Assembly (NCBI GenBank): GCA_021521415.1
Contig: JAIQDT010002036.1
Coordinates: forward strand, 1-64,000
From: Bidens hawaiensis
Lineage: Eukaryota; Streptophyta; Magnoliopsida; Asterales; Asteraceae
Direction: 5' to 3'
DNA length: 64,000 bases
Shown here: piece after piece, positions 10,400 through 21,439 of the stretch
Layout of the letters: the number at the start of each line of letters is the position of its first letter
How positions within the stretch are numbered: position 1 is the stretch's first letter
Notes under the pieces: generated by a model
The model's input: only the letters and a program-made list of their open reading frames with translations
The model's database searches: none
Told to the model about the DNA's origin: nothing
Program-made: the position numbers and the translations under genes

Positions 10400-11690
10400 G
10401 CCTGCAACTTATTTATTAGTGGCGACTGAATGATTAGTTAACGTGCTCATCACGGTTAGTATATGGCCATATGGCATGTTTTAGTTGGCTCTGCAAACTA
10501 CTCTTTTGTTAACATATTCTACTCGTCACGATTAGTGTAAAATAAATATTTCTAGATTTTTTTACAAATAATACCTAAAACTAGAAACTTGTTTTTAAAA
10601 ATACTTGGTTTGGAAATTTTCATGTTTTAATATGGGAAATTTCCTAAAATAACCATTTTTTACCATGGTTTTCATAAATAGCCAAAGACAAAACAAAATA
10701 CCCAAACTATCAAAAAAATTCACTCATATCCGACTAAAACTATTTCTAACATACTGAATTTTTAGACTTTTAAAAATCGCGCCACGTTTTGACGTTTTAA
10801 TGAATCCAACAAAATTTCTTAAAATTCCATTGGATCCGACTGAATTATTCATCTTCTACCTCTCAAACCCAAAACCTACACAACCAACCTCCATCTTCAT
10901 CTTTCTTATTTCTTCACAAAATCAGGCAAATAAATTGTGTAATCGCTTAGTTTTTCGACGAGACCACAACCATAGTGTTCAATTTCACTCTAGAACACAA
11001 AATCAAAAACCCTCGAATTGAAAAAAATTAAACAGTCCGATCCGACTGTTCGAACATCATTTCCGTCGGAGCCGACTGTCTTCTCCTCCGATGGTTCTTC
11101 CGGCTAATCAGTCGGCTAGAATCTTAAAATGTCGGATCCGACAGAACATCGGGCAACGTGGCACGTCGTGATAGGCTACAAATTCAATCAGATCAGTCAG
11201 CTTTTTGATCGAATCCGACGGAATAATATGGCTAGTTTAAGAATTTGTATTGGTCTTGAGCTAGAATTGGAAAACCTTGATAAAAAATGACTAGTTTAGG
11301 AATTTTCCATTATAATCACACGTTATCAAAATGTAAACGGTCAAAGTGGGGTAGATTTCGTAGAAAAAAAATACAGTTAAAGAAAGACTTTTCGGAGTTT
11401 TGAAATGGTGTATTATACGACATTTCCTCATTAATTTTTAAACATGTAGAAATTATTATATTTTAACAAATTTCGGCTCTATTATATCTTCACAAATACG
11501 AGTTGGATTTTGTAGGTAAAATGGTATTTTATAATTCATATATTAAAGGATTCGAGTCCCATATTAAGATTGATTACAAATTTAATAGTATGCTTAGAAA
11601 GTGTTTTATCCGTTATTAGAGGATTCGAGTCCCATATATAATGTATTATGTATTATTAAGCATTAATTAAAAATAAAAATAAAAATAATC
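10400..11690. other. No gene seen
   Basis: AT-rich. CCGACTG/GATCCGAC words recur at 10725-11225 but form no clear unit. The frame at 10800-11021 lacks any recognisable protein feature. Confidence 0.5.
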
Positions 11691-11699
11691 AATTGTCAT

Positions 11700-12463
11700 G
11701 GAGGTGTACCTTTGCAATCACCCATACTTGTCGAACCTGTCGACGCAAGAACATACGAACCCTGTCGTATTATGCCAACCTCACTGCCGTTGGATTTTTT
11801 ACATTTCTCGCACTCATCAGTCTGCCCCCATCGAAGCCTGGAACCTCCTTCCAAGAAGAGAACCGGAACCTTTTGAGGTTCCCACCATGCACCGTTGTCA
11901 CCACCACATGATCACATGAATACGCATCCCAATCCAGTTCATCCGTAATGTTACTCATAAAATCTAGGCACGCCTTTACATTATTATCTTCCAAGCATGG
12001 TATCTCAGTTGCAAAACTAGGACATCCATTGCAACCAAATAAAAAATTAGATTAATGCTAGGCATCACGAACTCGAGAGGCAGGTTCCTAAGGTAATGTT
12101 ATGGCGCACCCTAGGGCAGCTGTTGCAGACAATGGCCATAGGGGAAATGTCGTAACTGGCGAGTAAAATGGTTCTGATTGTGTACTTTATATTTCGGACG
12201 TAGTGCAACTTGCCACCCTAAGCAATTTTGGAAATATTTTGGTCTCCGATACTGGAGTAATTGATTCCAAATCCTTCATAACTTGCAGAATTTGGCGGGG
12301 GATTCGTTGTCGATATTCCAGAACGGGTAGTTGATATTAACACTACTGGAGTTGGAAGAACAGCAATCGGGGAATGTTAATTATTAGATTCGGCGGAAAG
12401 GGAGATGAAGAAGAAAGGGAGGAGAAGGAGGGAGATGGGATGATGGTAGAGGAGTTGAGACAT
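11700..12463 (-). pseudogene. Broken LRK10L/WAK-like receptor kinase ectodomain
   Basis: This is a decayed extracellular part of a plant cell-surface receptor kinase. From the ATG at 12463 the frame encodes a signal-peptide-like start (MSQLLYHHPISLLLLPFFF) and then stops. Downstream pieces in shifting frames keep family marks. INYPFWNIDNE with FC, then GFGINYSSIGDQ, fit the GUB_WAK_bind domain. NITLGTC, FGCNGCPSFATEIPC, and a long piece at 11994-11770 with SCDHVVVTTV fit the following WAK-associated region. NTTGFVCSC near 11740 resembles its usual CG-N-TTG-F-C-C end. Several frameshifts and stops make it nonfunctional. No transmembrane or kinase part follows. The family is known to bind cell-wall pectin or act in defence; which member this was is unclear. 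Confidence 0.68.
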
Positions 12464-12518
12464 GAATTTGAATTGAATGATCAAGTTTAGCGTATAGTTG
12501 ATAATATTATATAAGGCA

Positions 12519-12548
12519 CTAGGTTATTGACCCGTGGGCGCCGCATTT
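12519..12548 (-). other. Helitron 3' terminus
   Basis: The minus strand reads GCGGCGCCCACGGGTCAATAA followed by CCTAG and then T. CTAG before a T is the usual Helitron 3' end, preceded by a GC-rich terminal hairpin that is eroded here. A helicase remnant lies just inside on the same strand, and the end falls about 55 bp upstream of the receptor-like ATG at 12463. Confidence 0.65.
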
Positions 12549-12667
12549 GGAAAAATATAAATCATGTAACGTCCACAAGTTTCTAGCATCAACTGATATA
12601 TAAATCATGTAAAACATAACATTCAACTAAAATAACATTCATTTTACAATTATAAATTAGTAAATAT

Positions 12668-13451
12668 TTATTTATAAACCACATTTGTAGTTATATTTGT
12701 AATTTTACATTCCTTGTCTAATATAAGCATTTTAACATTGTCTCTACTTTTCACTGGTGATAAAGCCACATATAGTTGATCATGTGTAGACACCGGTTCT
12801 CGCAGGTATATGCCAACTCTTGCTAGTGACTGGCATTGACTTTTATTAATGGTCATTGCAAAATAATCCGCAAAAGGAAACTGTCTTCGTTTCAATATGA
12901 ATGACAGCTTCTTATCTGAAGGAGTTAGACCACTATGAGTTATATATGTGCGAAACTCAATGTTAGTACCTGAAATAACCTTTACTTCGATAAAACACCT
13001 CCCCAAGTTAATTATTTGTAATCTGGTTCCGTTACATAAACCGTTCTTCTGATCAATATTCCTTAGTAACATTATTGGCACACCAACTTTTAAAACCAAT
13101 CCATGATTAGGCATACCATCATCTTTAAACCATTTAGAAATCCGGTGAGTGTAATATTGGATCAAAACCAGGACCAACACTATCAGACTTGTCTATACTA
13201 TCAGAACTGAGATATTTAACTTCTTCTCCGGGAAACAAAGACAATAATTTGTCATTAATATCTTGGACAACCTCATTTAAAGGTACAAGTATGGAACTTT
13301 CTTGAAAATATGAAATACCATTAAAATTTTCCAATAATGCTGGATATACAAAATCAATCAGATCAAAAATATGATTGGATGAATCATCAATCAAAAGATC
13401 ATATGGTATATCTATAATGGCAATGTTGTATTTATAAATAATGAAATGCAA
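12668..13451 (-). pseudogene. Helitron Pif1-like helicase C-terminal remnant
   Basis: Two overlapping frames carry the C-terminal part of a Helitron Rep/helicase. The upstream piece (13451-13134) has LVPLNEVVQDIN and LLSLFPGEEVKYLSSDSI. The downstream piece (13180-12668) has HGLVLKVGVPIMLLRN, CNGTRL, MTINKSQCQSL, VGIYLREPV and QLYVALSPVKSRDNVK. These are the late helicase motifs of Pif1-type enzymes; the usual KSQGQ reads KSQCQ and the usual SRVKSR reads SPVKSR. A frameshift near 13140 separates the pieces and the Rep domain is missing. The protein would drive rolling-circle transposition; this copy is dead. Confidence 0.85.
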
Positions 13452-13779
13452 ATGTTGTATTTATAAATAAATGATAATTTTATATGAATTATAAGACATC
13501 ATAACTTATTTGAATCAAATACAAAAACATACAAAAACTAACAAAGATAAATAAAAAATTAAATAATTTTATAACTTATATCATGAGTACAATAATAAGC
13601 AAACAATCAAATTAGTCTCTAAATCAATAAAAAAAATTACAATTTTGATTCAACAAAATTTTTATCTCAATGTTGATTCAAAAGATGAACTTTATCTAAG
13701 ACATTTGTTACACATCAATAACCGTAATGTTTATTACTCTAAGATAGTAGCCGTGTTTATTTACACATCAATTTAAATA
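13452..13779. other. AT-rich, no gene seen
   Basis: Very AT-rich sequence beside the helicase remnant. ORF-free and without recognisable ends. Confidence 0.45.
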
Positions 13780-14442
13780 TTTGTTGCACATCAATGTTAA
13801 AAGATGAACAATATCTAAGACATTTCTTTTTATAAGTATATTTTAAATTTATGTTACAAAACAAACTGTTATGACAATCTAAAATCTAAATTTAGTCTTT
13901 CATAATACCATAATTAATTGATCTTAAAAATAAAGTCTTAATCAATATTCAATACCATATTAATTTTCATTCAAGTATAGTTGGCATATAGTTGATTCCT
14001 AATATATATCATTTAGGAAATTAGGCAAAGCTTTCTCATTCATTTTTTTATAACTCCTTTGTGGATAAATTATGTTAAAATGTTATTGAATACATATAAT
14101 AATAATCTAATTTTGTTTTAGTAGATTGTGATATGTAGCTGTATTATTTAACAATTTAGACAAATTGCATCTACTCGGGAGATTAAACTTTTCCCCATAT
14201 TTCGTACATGCTAATTTGGCGGTGATGAAAATAGAAATTTAATCTTGTAAAATGCATGTTATTTTCGTTTGAAAGTTATGTTTAATAAAGTTTTTATTTT
14301 GTTACCGACATTATTAACAATTTTATATCATCTTCTCGTCTCCACATGTATGTATGAAATTATGTTTTCCACTTTCATATTACCAGTGGATGTTACATGA
14401 TTTATATGTTTCTACCTGTGGCGCCCACGGGTGAATAACTAG
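13780..14442 (+). mobile_element. Non-autonomous Helitron, 3' part
   Basis: The right end has ACCTGTGG CGC CCACGGGT (14415-14433), a terminal hairpin with one mismatch, then GAATAA and CTAG at 14439-14442 followed by T. This is a textbook Helitron 3' end on the plus strand. The interior is AT-rich and noncoding. The 5' boundary is not defined; homology with the next copy begins by about 13800. Confidence 0.6.
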
Positions 14443-14454
14443 TAGAAAATATAC

Positions 14455-14920
14455 ATCTTTGATTTTTTAAATGCATAATGTATGAATCTTGCAAGTTATA
14501 AAAACAATGGTATAGTTACTTTAAAAAGTGTTGTAGGTAACAATATGACAATCAAAAACCTAAATTTAGTCTTTTATAATACTTTAATTAATTGATCTTT
14601 AAAATAAAGTCTTTATCAATATTTAATAACATGTTAATTATCATTCAAGTGTAGTTCACATATAGTTGATTCCTAATATATATAGGAAATTAGCCAAAGC
14701 TTTCGCATCTAGTTTTTCATAACTCTTTGGATAAATTGCGTTAAATAATTATTAAATACATATAATAATAATATAATATAATATTGTTTTAATATATTGT
14801 GGTCTTTAGCTTTTATGTTTCTTTCAATGTGTATATATTTAACCCGTTTCCTTTGTAGCTATATTTTTTTTACCCATTTAGACAATTGTATCTACTCAGG
14901 ATATTAAACTTTTCGTCATG
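14455..14920 (+). mobile_element. Second, truncated copy of the same Helitron
   Basis: It repeats 13800-14210 with substitutions and indels: TATAGTTGATTCCTAATATA, GGAAATTAGCCAAAGCTTT, AATACATATAATAATAAT, and ATCTACTCAGGATATTAAAC. It stops at TCATG where the copia C LTR begins, so it was cut by that insertion. Confidence 0.7.
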
Positions 14921-15435
14921 TGAAACCCTATTCTTTCGATATCGGATCTAGGATTACTTAATAATATAAACGGATCTAGTTCATTATGCTATTGATTATA
15001 GATTACTATTAGTATTAGTTTTAAATATATGTGTATGTTTAATATTAGATTGAATACGTTAAGATGAAGTTTGAGAGAGAGATTGGACAGAGGTTCGTTA
15101 TTGTTAAAACTCAAAACTTAAATTATCAGTGACAGAGGTCACTATATATAGAAGATGGACCTAGTTCGTTAACATTCCGTAACGAACTAGGGTCCACTTC
15201 GTTACATACATTAATAAAGAAATAAACTTAACGAATCACCCCCTGATTCGTTAAACATCCTTAACGAATCAGGAGGGAGACTAACTTAGATCTAGTTCGC
15301 TAAACATCCATAGCGAACTAGATATTACATTAACGAACTAAAGGATAAAATATTTGTTTATTACATAAATCAAACGACAAATACATTAACGATAAATACA
15401 AAGACTCGAGACGCAAAACCGTGCACTAATAGACA
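14921..15435 (-). repeat. 3' LTR of copia C
   Basis: On the minus strand it starts TGTCTATTAGTGCACGG directly after the PPT GACGAGGGGG (15436-15445). It ends near TGAAACCC on the plus strand where the Helitron copy is interrupted, giving about 515 bp. A TATA box (CTATATATAG, 15142-15151) lies downstream of a TTCGTTA word array. No 5' LTR partner is in the window because copia C is truncated at 25745, so the left edge is uncertain by a few bases. Confidence 0.75.
15160..15345 (-). repeat. TTCGTTA / TAACGAA word array in the copia C LTR
   Basis: CTAGTTCGTTA, TAACGAACTAG, CTGATTCGTTA, TAACGAATCAG and TAGCGAACTAG occur in both orientations directly upstream of the LTR TATA box. The same words fill 18360-18660 and 19240-19475 inside the element. 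Confidence 0.88.
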
Positions 15436-15465
15436 CCCCCTCGTCTTGAGCTATTTGTCTTTACT

Positions 15466-18231
15466 TTACTTGAAGCGCTTGGACCGCCAGGCTCTGCAAC
15501 TATGAATCCCGTTCTCATAACATACACGCACAACGCGTTGGAACTGCATAGCCTGATCATAGTCTTCATTGTGCTCGATCAATTTCTTATTCTTGTGTAG
15601 TACGTCGTTGTCGGTCTCAGTTAAATTAACCAGCCACATCGGATCGATGACCTTGATTAGCTCAGTCTTTAAACCTGTACCAAGTACAATGACGGCCTCG
15701 CCAGTTCAATTATCGTAGTACCAGCGGTTGAAGGATAAATGCATGTGTTGGTTCATTGTCTTCACCGACACACGCTTCATCGTCTTCGGCGGCTTTACCT
15801 TAAGAACCAACTTCTTCCATCCTGTTTTTGGATCGATCTCATCGATACGCTTGCGGATAAGAATTTGTGGTTTAAAATACTTAAAACCATGGTTCACCTC
15901 AAACACCAAGGTGTTGGTGAAAACGTTTTGCATGGTAGTCCTCGCGACGATTAATAAATGGACGATACGCCAGAGTGTGTACATCCCATATCGGTAACGA
16001 GAGAAGATCAGACATCCTTTCATAGTACTGGACACCCTTCTCCCATTTAACAATACATACTTTAAGTTCAGAATCATAAAGCCAGGAAATAATATCACCT
16101 TGCACTTTCGACACGGCCTTGAATGTAGTCTTCTGGTTGGCTTTGGCATGTGCTACAGTTTCTTCTTTCTGTTCTTTATCCACATACCGAAATGCCTCGA
16201 TGATCTTACTTGCTTTCTTTTGTCTGAACCAACTCTGAATCTCTTTAAGAGAAGGATCGAGAAGCGAAACAGATTTCATATCAAAGACATTCTTGCCTTT
16301 GGAAATCTTCCCAAGATGGTCTTCTGCTTCTTTGACCATTTCTTCAATAAATACAGGAGCACCCTGATCAACGTTGGTGTGTTGAAACAGATCAGGGTAA
16401 TCGTCAGCAGTCACATCCTCCACCTCAACCTCCTCATTCTCATAAATAAAACCCGCACTCATCTCAACAGTTGGATCATTTAAGATCTCATCATCGTTTA
16501 TTACCTCAATGTTGGGCTACGTTTCTAACACGGTTAATTCATCTTCATTCAGACCAAGCAAGATAGCAATCTGCTCTCGTGTCAGTGATTTCTCAACAAA
16601 CTGCCCGACAGCTATCTCATCAGCATTAACCATACTTCTGATCACTCCCTCACCATCAATAAAAATAACCGTATTGGCCTCAATCATCTCAATTGGTTTG
16701 GTGGCAGAATAATCATGATAAATAACAATCTGCTTGCCTGATTCATCAACAGAACTCGTACCTGCACCAGAGGCTGTGTCTTGAGTTTGTTTAGTCTCAC
16801 CACTAGGACCAGACTCATCCGGATCCTCATCATCATTCTTGATATTTTTCAACGCGTCATCTTTGCATGTAAGTTGCAAAATAAGCTCCCCTTGTTCATT
16901 AATTTTCATCCCATGAGACTCAACAATCTCACGAAGGGCCTTTGTTTCTTTCTGACAGAAAGAAACATAGCTGAGCAGCTTCTTCTGGTTTTCTATCATA
17001 CGTTCCTGAGTGATACGATCCGCCGACATTTGATTTTCATACAAATTTAGGAGACTCAATACCATGCTCATTTGCTGATCATGAGGTGATGCAGCAAAAA
17101 ATGGAGGAACTGGCTGAACTGGACCCATCAGACGACTGAGCCTCAGAAATGAAATATCTGGTGGAGGCATCATCGTTGGTGTAGGAGGAATCACTGAAGT
17201 AGCGGTCTTCGGCCTTGGTATAGTAGATAATACAGAGTGAGGAAACATACCAAGCTGTGGATCCGAGGTAAGCGTAGTCGTCAAAGTAAACTCCGGGGTG
17301 CTAGTAGTAAGCGGCATCGCCGGGCATTGAGGTGTGGACGACTTTGGAGGTTGAACTCCAAACGAGATGCCAGCCCCAGCCGATACTTGACGCTTTGACG
17401 ACCCTTCAGATGCTAGCTCTTTCCCCTTTCGTTTGCGATGAGCAACAATTGTAGCAGCTAAGGCCGCTTCAACTGCAGCTTGTTGTTCTAAAATAGCAGC
17501 ATCACCATCACCGCCATTACCAACATTACCACCACCATTACCACCTGCATCATCATCACCACCATTACCCTCGTTCCCACCTTGTCCCTCCTCACGCTCG
17601 GAATCCGAATCATCATGGATCCAGGGATCATTGTTAGGACATACATAGTCTGGATTAACCAGATGACCAATCAAACGCTTGGTCCTAGGTGTCTCCTTGT
17701 GCTAAAGCTTCCTTTTTCGAACTGTATCTGCCGACACGTGATCTAATTCCAACACATCGTTTACCAATGTTTGATCAATGACCAGATTTGGAATCAAATC
17801 TTGAATAATTAGCTGAATGAAACGTGGATACATCAGGATACACGATGAAATAAACCGTTTATCAAATCTTTATCAAATTCACATGGATGATCATCAGTAT
17901 CACCAAAACGAAGAACTCGTCGAATCACACTAATATCAACAGTAATAGGAGTTTGGTTGATTGTGGCTGTAATGTGGTTCTCAACTTCAATGTATCTCGC
18001 CGTATTCCAGAATTGACGAATAATACTGAGACAGAATTCAGGATCAGCAGTGATAGAGTAGTGAATACGAGAGCGACGAAAAAACTCCAATAATCCTCCA
18101 AATAGATTTTTATCTGCAAAGTTTGTACCAACAAAGGCACAAACGTTATGCCGAGTATCATAAGGAAGTAAAGGCAGATTCTGCCGTTGTTGCTGTTGTT
18201 GTTGAGCAGCAACTGGTGGATCTTGTTCCAT
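15466..18231 (-). pseudogene. Copia C ORF3, additional 3' ORF, broken
   Basis: One former frame of roughly 900 codons lies between pol and the 3' LTR, now split by stops and frameshifts near 17830, 17680, 16510, 15900 and 15715. The N-terminal part (18231-17833) starts with a Q-rich run and holds HNVCAFVG, FFRRSRIHYSI, FWNTARY and ISVIRRVL, aligning with the start of copia A ORF3. ILMYPRFIQLI follows near 17810. Then come an acidic G/N/D-rich part, a Met/Pro-rich linker, and a C-terminal part ending AMQFQRVVRVCYENGIH, RAWRSKRFK. No signal peptide or membrane span is evident, so env-like is not supported. Function unknown. It is in the position of the env-like ORF of SIRE elements. Confidence 0.75.
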
Positions 18232-18247
18232 GTTTTCAGCTATAAGT

Positions 18248-19108
18248 CTAAAATAATTAACATCGAGAATCAGTAAAAGTTAATAATTATAAATGTTATA
18301 AAATTATCACTTAAGAAATGAATAAGAAAATTTAAATTTAATATGATTTAAAATTAAAAATTTATAAAAGTTAATATGTCATTCGTTAAAGAATTATTCT
18401 GATTCGTTACAAAGTGTATAACGAATCAGCTAATTCGCTATCAAGTAAATTATAAACGAATTAGAAAAAGCGAATTACTATTGAAAGTTGACGAATTAAG
18501 GACTAGTTCGTTATAATTTAACAACTAATTCATTATACTTTAACGAATGCAAATCTGATTCGTTATTAAAGAGATTCGCTAATCTAGTTCGTGTGTCTTA
18601 CTTAACGAATTAGACACAAATGAGTTCCAATTCGCTAAATATAACGAATGGCCAGCACAGCTTACTCTTTGACTTTTGTGGTCAAGGTCAAAATTCACCA
18701 AGAACACCAGAAGTCAAGCTTACAAACTGGAAATCGATTACACATAATTATAGATGGATATCCTAACAAATGACCATAGAGGTCTCGGAAACTCATTGCG
18801 ACTCAAATGGTAACGATTTGAGGGTTTAAATCATGGAATACAGTTACTAAGTTAGGGTTTAAACCAAGTATAAAAACCCGATAAATTCATACACAATCAA
18901 CCCATCAACCCGTAATCAAAACATGATTAAATAACACCATTGATCTCGGAAATACATTCCGATGATTATAGTAACAGGTTCAAGGTCCATTACAACCTAT
19001 ACATTAAATTTCAAATATAACTCAAACACCCGATAACAAAATCTCAGAATCAACCCATCAAACCCTTATGAGATTTGACGAAAAAGATTACGTTATGATC
19101 AGGTATAC
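18248..19108 (-). other. Predicted 5' UTR intron of copia C ORF3
   Basis: The minus strand has AAG|GTATACC at 19108 and TTAATTATTTTAG ending at 18248, 17 bases before the ORF3 ATG (18231). With the TATA box at 19217-19224 this gives a short first exon. This is a prediction from splice motifs only. Confidence 0.35.
18360..18660 (-). repeat. TTCGTTA word array, proximal to ORF3
   Basis: ATTCGTTA, TAACGAATC, AATTCGCTA and TAGTTCGT words recur within about 300 bp. They lie inside the predicted intron. Confidence 0.85.
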
Positions 19109-19216
19109 CTTATAAACTCAAAGATATAATCAAAACGATGAAAATCGAAGGTCAAGAATTCTGGAAAAATCGGAGGAAGAAGAAGAACAGTGAAACGAAC
19201 CGCCTTTCACAGTTCC
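18661..19216 (-). other. ORF3 leader region of copia C
   Basis: This noncoding stretch would hold most of the predicted intron and the first exon. Near 19140-19200 the minus strand is pyrimidine-rich, as plant 5' UTRs often are. Confidence 0.4.
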
Positions 19217-19224
19217 CTATATAG
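19217..19224 (-). promoter_or_regulatory. Predicted internal TATA box for ORF3 (copia C)
   Basis: CTATATAG (same on both strands) is followed on the minus strand by GGGAACTGTGAAAGG and a pyrimidine-rich leader. It is preceded by a TTCGTTA array (19240-19475). The LTR of the same element has the same order, array then TATA. Confidence 0.45.
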
Positions 19225-19239
19225 TACACCCAGCACGTT

Positions 19240-19475
19240 TTCCAATGTAACGAATCAGACAATTCGTTTAAATTTCGAACTAATGAATCACCTGATTCGT
19301 TAAATTCATTAAATACGTGTCATAACGAATTAAGTTTAATTCATGGCTTGTTCGTTAAATATGCATAACGAATTGGGTGTGTTTCGTTACAGAGTGCGGA
19401 AGCGAATTAGGGGAACGAACAAGGATGTAGTTCGTTAAAAACAGCCTAATTCATTATCCATAGTTAACGAATTAT
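19240..19475 (-). repeat. TTCGTTA word array upstream of the internal TATA
   Basis: TAACGAATCAG, TGATTCGTTAAAT, TAACGAATTAAG, GTTCGTTAAAT and TAACGAATTGG recur. They share vocabulary with the LTR array at 15160-15345. Confidence 0.87.
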
Positions 19476-19859
19476 ACTATTATTTAATTTTAAATTAATT
19501 AATTAATTAATCAATAGAATTAATAAATAATATTTTAACTTAAATTGAATTACCGAGGACTTTTATCTCGATAATCAAATACCTTAAAACGTTTCACGTT
19601 TTGAAACCGTTAACTTAAAAGAATTAAATAATCATCAATACTATCATAGCAGGAGCTGCTCTCGATACATCGATTAAGATAAATAATTAAATATTTAAAT
19701 CAAATGTAAACTAGAAAAACAAATTTTTTTTTGATATTTTGTAGTTTTTGTTAAAAAGAGATATTTACCAGAAAATTATTCAAAAAATTTAGAATGTAAA
19801 ACAAGAAAATCTTTTTATGTTTTTGTATGATTTTTCAAAAGCAGTACACATTTTTGGAT
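19476..19859. other. AT-rich spacer
   Basis: Noncoding AT-rich sequence between the word array and the stem-loop modules. Nothing else seen. Confidence 0.4.
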
Positions 19860-21060
19860 TTTTGTCGAGTTTGAGCAGAGAATCATATTGACCAAATTGC
19901 CCTTCCATCACAACATTATATTTCAGCGATATTATAACTGGTGTTAACTCGGTCATTGGTATGGTTGTCCACTTAAGTCGAATAACAAACTTTCAAGCGT
20001 TTTTGTGATATGATTAATGGTTCAATTAAAGCACAGAATATCAGAGACTATCAGCCTCTAATCTCGGTTCAAGCTTAATTTGATTTTTGCCATATCACCC
20101 CAACTTGACTTAAACCATTATATTGTTGATCAAAATTTGATTTTTATAGAAGTTTATGAGCAATGCATTGATTTTCTGTTAATATGAGTGAGTATGCACG
20201 AGTCCATCTGTCTGCTTACATACATTGTATCCCTGGGGTCCGTTTCTTAATGGTATTGAGACGAGCGCAAGGGAGGAAAAATGTATGACTAACAGCGGAT
20301 TTTGATCAAGTCAGTAAATTAGATTTGTACGAAGTACAACAGTGATCAAGTTTAATGACTTTGGGTTTGCTCTAAAAGCGAATAAAATATTCATGCATAT
20401 GAATACACAGATGATTAAGCCGCATAATGACTCACAGTGTCCAGAACCTCAAAGGTTGTTATTTGCTTTATTTAATTTTTGAGTGATCAAACAAGTATAA
20501 GGCTTGAGTATGACAGGTTATTACATTTCTGCCATCCTCACCGAGACTTTTTCTAGAAACTAACACCTCTTTCAATTTGGCGTTTCTTTATTTTTATATC
20601 ATATACTTTACTCTACTTATTTGTTTTAAGACCTATCAATGCACCAATGCAATTAAGCACACAGTCTTTTAAGCTTATTTCTTGCTGGATTTGGGTTCAA
20701 AATAATCAATGTACTATCATTTTCTCTTTTTGCTTCAAAAACTCAAAATTTTGAGGACCATAAAACAAAATAAAGATAAATTTAATCACCCCATTTAGCT
20801 TAAGTTTATAAATAAATGGCTGTTCTATCAATTCAACAAGTGAATAATAGGACCAAGACATGCAAGCATGCTTCACAAACTTAAATTACCGACATAATTT
20901 TCAGCGAGAAAATAATCTTAAATGCATAACGAACACCCCAACTACTTTCCATTATCATGTGAATGGCTAACCCGATCATTTACAAGTAAATGTCAGGACC
21001 AAACATATACAAGTACATGTCCTTCAAATTTGGGTAATTGACATACTTTTCAGCGAACGT
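19860..21060 (-). other. Recurrent stem-loop modules between pol and ORF3 (copia C)
   Basis: Imperfect modules recur. In plus-strand order each has ATCACCCCAA-TTGACTTAA, a variable part with ATGGCTA, GGACCAAACATATACAAGTA with CATGTCC, then ATTGACATACTTTTCAGCG. The clearest lies at 20935-21060, others near 20785-20900 and 19900-20110. On the RNA strand GGACATGTACTTG and TATGTTTGGTCC pair into a stem. Copia A has the same modules at the same place. Function unknown. Confidence 0.6.
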
Positions 21061-21439
21061 ATGCAAAAATCTTTTTGGTTTTTCTCTATACATACATTAA
21101 AAACACAATCTTTTTGTCTTTTTTAATTTTCTTAGAAACAAAATAACTTCAAAATCTTTTTGGATTTTCGGATTTTTCTGTACAAACTGAAAACACAATC
21201 TTTTTGACTTTTTCAAATTTTAAATGTTATGGTTTCAAAATATTTTAAGAAAAATAATAAAGAAAAGAAATCACAATATTTTTGACTTTTCAAAATTTTC
21301 TAATGTTTTTGGATTTTAAAATTTTTAATGTTTTTGGGTTTTATCTATACAAACGAAAAGCACAATAGTTTTGTATTTTCTAAGTTTTCACCCCCTAAAA
21401 CCTAAAATCGAATAATTTTTAAACGAAAATAAGAAAGAT
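21061..21439. other. Low-complexity spacer after copia C pol
   Basis: Repeated CAATCTTTTTG / GATTTT words (21075-21370) form an A/T-rich degenerate repeat. No gene. Confidence 0.5.

Noticed and set aside
10800..11021. 73-residue ORF
   Set aside because: Low-complexity P/N/F composition, no domain, no promoter; chance frame.
15466..18231. Envelope protein assignment for ORF3
   Set aside because: No signal peptide, fusion peptide or transmembrane segment is visible in either ORF3; only the position matches env-like ORFs.
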